Assembly (NCBI RefSeq): GCF_001652265.1 | Contig: NZ_LWBS01000026.1 | Location: 1 to 6,587, forward strand | DNA length: 6,587 bases | Direction of reading: 5' to 3' | Origin: Rhizobium leguminosarum | GTDB lineage: Bacteria > Pseudomonadota > Alphaproteobacteria > Rhizobiales > Rhizobiaceae | Made by a program: the position numbers and the translations under genes | Notes under the pieces: model-generated | What the model was told of the DNA's origin: nothing | Seen by the model: the letters and a program-made list of their open reading frames with translations, nothing else | Databases searched by the model: none | Shown here: positions 5,311 through 6,587 of the stretch, piece by piece | How positions within the stretch are numbered: the stretch's first letter is position 1 | Layout of the letters: every line of letters begins with the position of its first letter

Positions 5311-5401
5311 GGCTTGACCGGTTAAAAGGGCAGCCGCAGGAGGGTTAGCAAAGCGCCGCTCGGAACGAGCGGAACCCGGGACCGACTGCCCCCGGCAAGC
5401 C
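5311..5401 (+). ncRNA. Candidate structured RNA: four coaxially nested helices
   Basis: Four perfect helices nest in order. GGCTTG/CAAGCC is at 5311-5316/5396-5401. GGGCAG/CTGCCC is at 5328-5333/5386-5391. GGGTT/AACCC is at 5342-5346/5373-5377. CCGCTCG/CGAGCGG is at 5356-5362/5366-5372 with a GAA loop. The internal loops on + include A-rich stretches (GGTTAAAA, TTAGCAAAGCG), as in functional RNAs. An alternative hairpin, GCCCGT/ACGGGC (5296-5301/5308-5313), shares three bases with the outermost helix, which could form a switch. The fold ends 19 bases before a short ATG frame (5421). I do not recognise it as a known riboswitch class. The preceding 5208-5295 holds nothing I can support. Confidence 0.5.
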
Positions 5402-5601
5402 GTTCCATCAAGACGACACGATGAAACTGGTGCGATTCCGCTACGCGGGCAAACGATATGCCCGCTCTTCAATTCGGAGCATATAGTCGCCGTCATGGGG
5501 CAGCAAGCATATCTATGTCAGCGTGCTGGGGAAAGACGCCTCGCCGATCCAGTCAGGGAGACGCTTGAAGAGGCCGTATCGCTACTTACGGCCAGCTAAC
5601 C
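5402..5601 (+). other. Fragmentary coding-like stretch with a hairpin
   Basis: Two short frames follow the RNA-like fold. One is 5421-5486 (21 residues, MKLVRFRYAGKRYARSSIRS then I). The other is 5495-5599 (34 residues, starting MGQQAYLCQRAGERR and ending SLLTAS), whose open frame extends upstream and reads naturally (EHIVAVMG). Neither has a Shine-Dalgarno or a known family. GGCCGTA/TACGGCC (5572-5578/5587-5593) forms a perfect stem over the end of the second. I take this as decayed coding DNA. Confidence 0.25.
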
Positions 5602-5697
5602 ATGCGCTTGCCATTGTAGGCGATTTAACGGAAAATCCTCGGCCTGGCCCTTGTGGCCTGGGCAGCCTGCCATGATCGAAGAACGCGGGGCCTCTGA
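5602..5697 (+). pseudogene. Remnant of a small lipoprotein gene (first of two)
   Basis: From ATG 5602 the frame reads MRLPL, then TAG, AI, TAA, then RKILGLALVAWAACHDRRT and a TGA at 5695-5697. The stretch KILGLALVAWAAC is a lipoprotein signal peptide in form: basic start, hydrophobic core and Cys (5668-5670). The lipobox would be LAAC if TGG at 5659-5661 were TTG or CTG. Two in-frame stops and no other start mean it is not translated as such. The length resembles entericidin-like or entry-exclusion lipoproteins, but no family can be named. Its stop overlaps the presumed start of the next remnant. Confidence 0.35.
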
Positions 5698-5826
5698 AAA
5701 ACATTTTGGCCGCAGCAGCAAGTCTTCGTGACACTCTCAGGATGCGCAACCAGTGGATCGGACAACACGACCTATGCACAACCGCTGGGGATTGGCCCAG
5801 TTCGCGGCGACATTGGCGGTTACTAG
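5694..5826 (+). pseudogene. Remnant of a small lipoprotein gene (second of two)
   Basis: Frame one from CTG 5694 reads KNILAAAASL. After C5727 the next frame continues VTLSGCATSGSDNTTYAQPL and IGPVRGDIGGY to a TAG at 5824-5826. Joined, this is a textbook lipoprotein precursor: Lys-Asn start, hydrophobic core, lipobox LSGC (Cys 5743-5745) and a Ser/Thr-rich tail. It needs a one-base frameshift correction near 5727 and a CTG-to-ATG change at the start. With an ATG there, the start would overlap the previous remnant's TGA as ATGA, the pattern of a coupled operon. I infer a decayed two-gene lipoprotein unit, possibly from a transfer or exclusion locus; the locus is a guess. Confidence 0.4.
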
Positions 5827-5938
5827 CCTTGAGTGTGTTCCGCAACTGTGTCGAACGGCTCTGCGTCGAGGAGTGGTGCGATGCCGCACTTTTCTTGCTT
5901 CGACGACCGCCAGCAGGCCCGTCGGTGTCAATCTGCTG

Positions 5939-6278
5939 TCACTTCTCGCAAAGCGTGGTCAAGTTCTTCGCTAGACTTCGTCGAAGGGCGCCGGTGATTT
6001 CGGTTTCCAGTCCCTTGACGATGTCGCCGAACCGGCCACCGGTCTTCACGATCTCGATGGAGATGTCGGTCGTCTTGCAGGTCGTAAGGTCGACCTTTGC
6101 GTCGTTCTCGCATTGCGCAACGAAAAATCCATTACCGCCCTTCTCGTCCCCATCGCCCACCGGAACGCGCGCTCGGTCTGCTGATGCGTTCTGACGCACC
6201 TCGCACGCCCGGCGCCGATCACTTCGCTCGCCACATCCGCGCGGGCTTCGATAATCTCAAGCACTCATCAAGCGGCAT
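5939..6278 (-). pseudogene. Frameshifted remnant of an unrecognised gene
   Basis: The minus-strand tail (frame ending with TGA at 5939-5941) reads DAKVDLTTCKTTDISIEIVK, then GRFGDIVKGLETEITGALRR and SLAKNLTTLCEK, with charged, soluble composition and GC-rich third positions. Upstream, the neighbouring frame carries LEIIEARADVASEVIGAG (from about 6261), and the third frame an ATG at 6278 (MPLDE). Successive shifts between three frames suggest one gene of about 110 residues broken by small indels. The longest single reading begins at GTG 6199 without a Shine-Dalgarno. I cannot name a family. A + strand frame of 162 residues (5706-6194) covers the same DNA but looks less like protein. Confidence 0.35.
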
Positions 6279-6340
6279 GAGCAGTCAGCGGTCTGGGCTC
6301 ATGAAATCTGCGAGGATGTGCTGCAGGCATTAGCGCGGCT

Positions 6341-6482
6341 TCACCGTTCGGTCTTGGCAAGCATCCCGGCGGCGGCGCGATAGGGCTGCAGAGCGGTGCG
6401 TAGGTTTTCACTGCGGGCGGCTTCCAATGCCCCGGCGGCCTGGCATGCAGGTATTTCATCAGCCAAGGAAGAGACGGGTCAC
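6341..6482 (-). pseudogene. Small gene coupled to ardC, apparently frameshifted
   Basis: A GTG at 6482 overlaps the ardC TGA as GTGA, typical of translational coupling, and reads MTRLFLG then TGA. Removing one G near 6464 would join it to ADEIPACQAAGALEAARSEN, then RTALQPYRAAAGMLAKTER, ending at a TGA (6341-6343). The latter frame is also the direct continuation of ardC past its stop. The helical, Ala-rich reading looks like a real short protein of about 46 residues. Function unknown. No gene was found in 6279-6340. Confidence 0.35.
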
Positions 6483-6587
6483 GCCGCCTCCTCCTCGTCG
6501 AGTTCCGGCTGCAAGGAATGCAGGTAGTCGACGGCGCGCTGAGCATGTGCTGCTGCGGAAAAGATGGCGCGTTTGTCGTTGCCCAGA
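6479..6587 (-). CDS. ardC: ArdC family antirestriction protein, C-terminal end (partial)
   Basis: The minus strand entering at 6586 reads LGNDKRAIFSAAAHAQRAVD and YLHSLQPELDEEEAA before TGA at 6481-6479, 35 residues. This is the conserved C-terminal tail of plasmid ArdC/zincin-like metallopeptidase proteins (LKNDKRAIFxAAAHAQRAxDFLHxLQP). ArdC binds single-stranded DNA and protects incoming conjugative DNA from restriction. The N-terminal ssDNA-binding domain and the metallopeptidase HExxH domain lie outside the window. The preserved tail suggests an intact gene, but that cannot be checked here. Its presence supports a conjugative-plasmid origin for the region. Confidence 0.88.
   Translation of the reverse strand, partial: LGNDKRAIFSAAAHAQRAVDYLHSLQPELDEEEAA

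Noticed and set aside
5421..5486. N-terminus of a fumarylacetoacetate-hydrolase-like protein (MKLVRFRYAG)
   Set aside because: Only about ten residues resemble the family start, the frame closes after 21 codons, and there is no Shine-Dalgarno.
5706..6194. 162-residue + strand frame
   Set aside because: The composition is rich in Ser, Pro, Cys and Arg without any motif. The opposite strand gives a more protein-like reading, and the left part overlaps the lipoprotein remnant in another frame.
1..6587. CRISPR array, tRNA or rRNA genes
   Set aside because: No regularly spaced direct repeats, no tRNA-like cloverleaf with a TTCRA arm and no rRNA segments were seen on either strand.

Overview
The base composition, codon use and gene content suggest a high-GC alphaproteobacterium of the Rhizobiales, on a plasmid, symbiotic island or similar mobile replicon. 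The recognisable genes (DUF736, ArdC C-terminus, a toprim-domain primase-like gene, DUF1173, a WGR-domain protein) are characteristic of the accessory backbone of rhizobial conjugative plasmids. A RES-Xre toxin-antitoxin pair and a group II intron sit among them. This assignment rests on remembered family sequences; no search was run.

Layout. 1-75: the 3' end of a group II intron (domains V and VI, + strand). 76-1240: a minus-strand block with a 55-aa hypothetical gene (246-413) and a DUF736 gene (754-1077), separated by three unusually structured non-coding stretches (120-258, 452-598, 1103-1239). 1240-1718: no gene I can assign. 1719-1991: a WGR-domain protein (+). 2132-3179: a compact toxin-antitoxin operon (+), Xre/ParS-type antitoxin followed with a 4-base overlap by a RES-domain toxin. 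3240-3632: a minus-strand pair, a 43-aa hypothetical gene followed by a truncated toprim-domain pseudogene with an amber codon at codon 58. 3633-3975: gene-free, with a promoter-like inverted repeat. 3976-5166: an intact DUF1173 gene (+). 5167-6478: about 1.3 kb of decayed DNA holding one compact RNA-like fold (5311-5401), two small lipoprotein remnants (+) and a frameshifted remnant (-). 6479-6587: the C-terminal end of an ArdC-type antirestriction gene (-), which continues past the window.

How it fits together: ArdC (protection from restriction on entry), the toprim/primase remnant, DUF736 and DUF1173 point to a conjugative-plasmid backbone. The RES-Xre pair is stabilising cargo, and the intron is a retroelement passenger. 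The broken toprim gene and the remnants between DUF1173 and ardC suggest that this copy of the backbone is eroding. I do not see a complete unknown multi-gene system. The most original signal is a set of multi-helix folds in the non-coding DNA, whose unpaired segments are mostly purine-rich on the + strand, opposite to the genes beside them.
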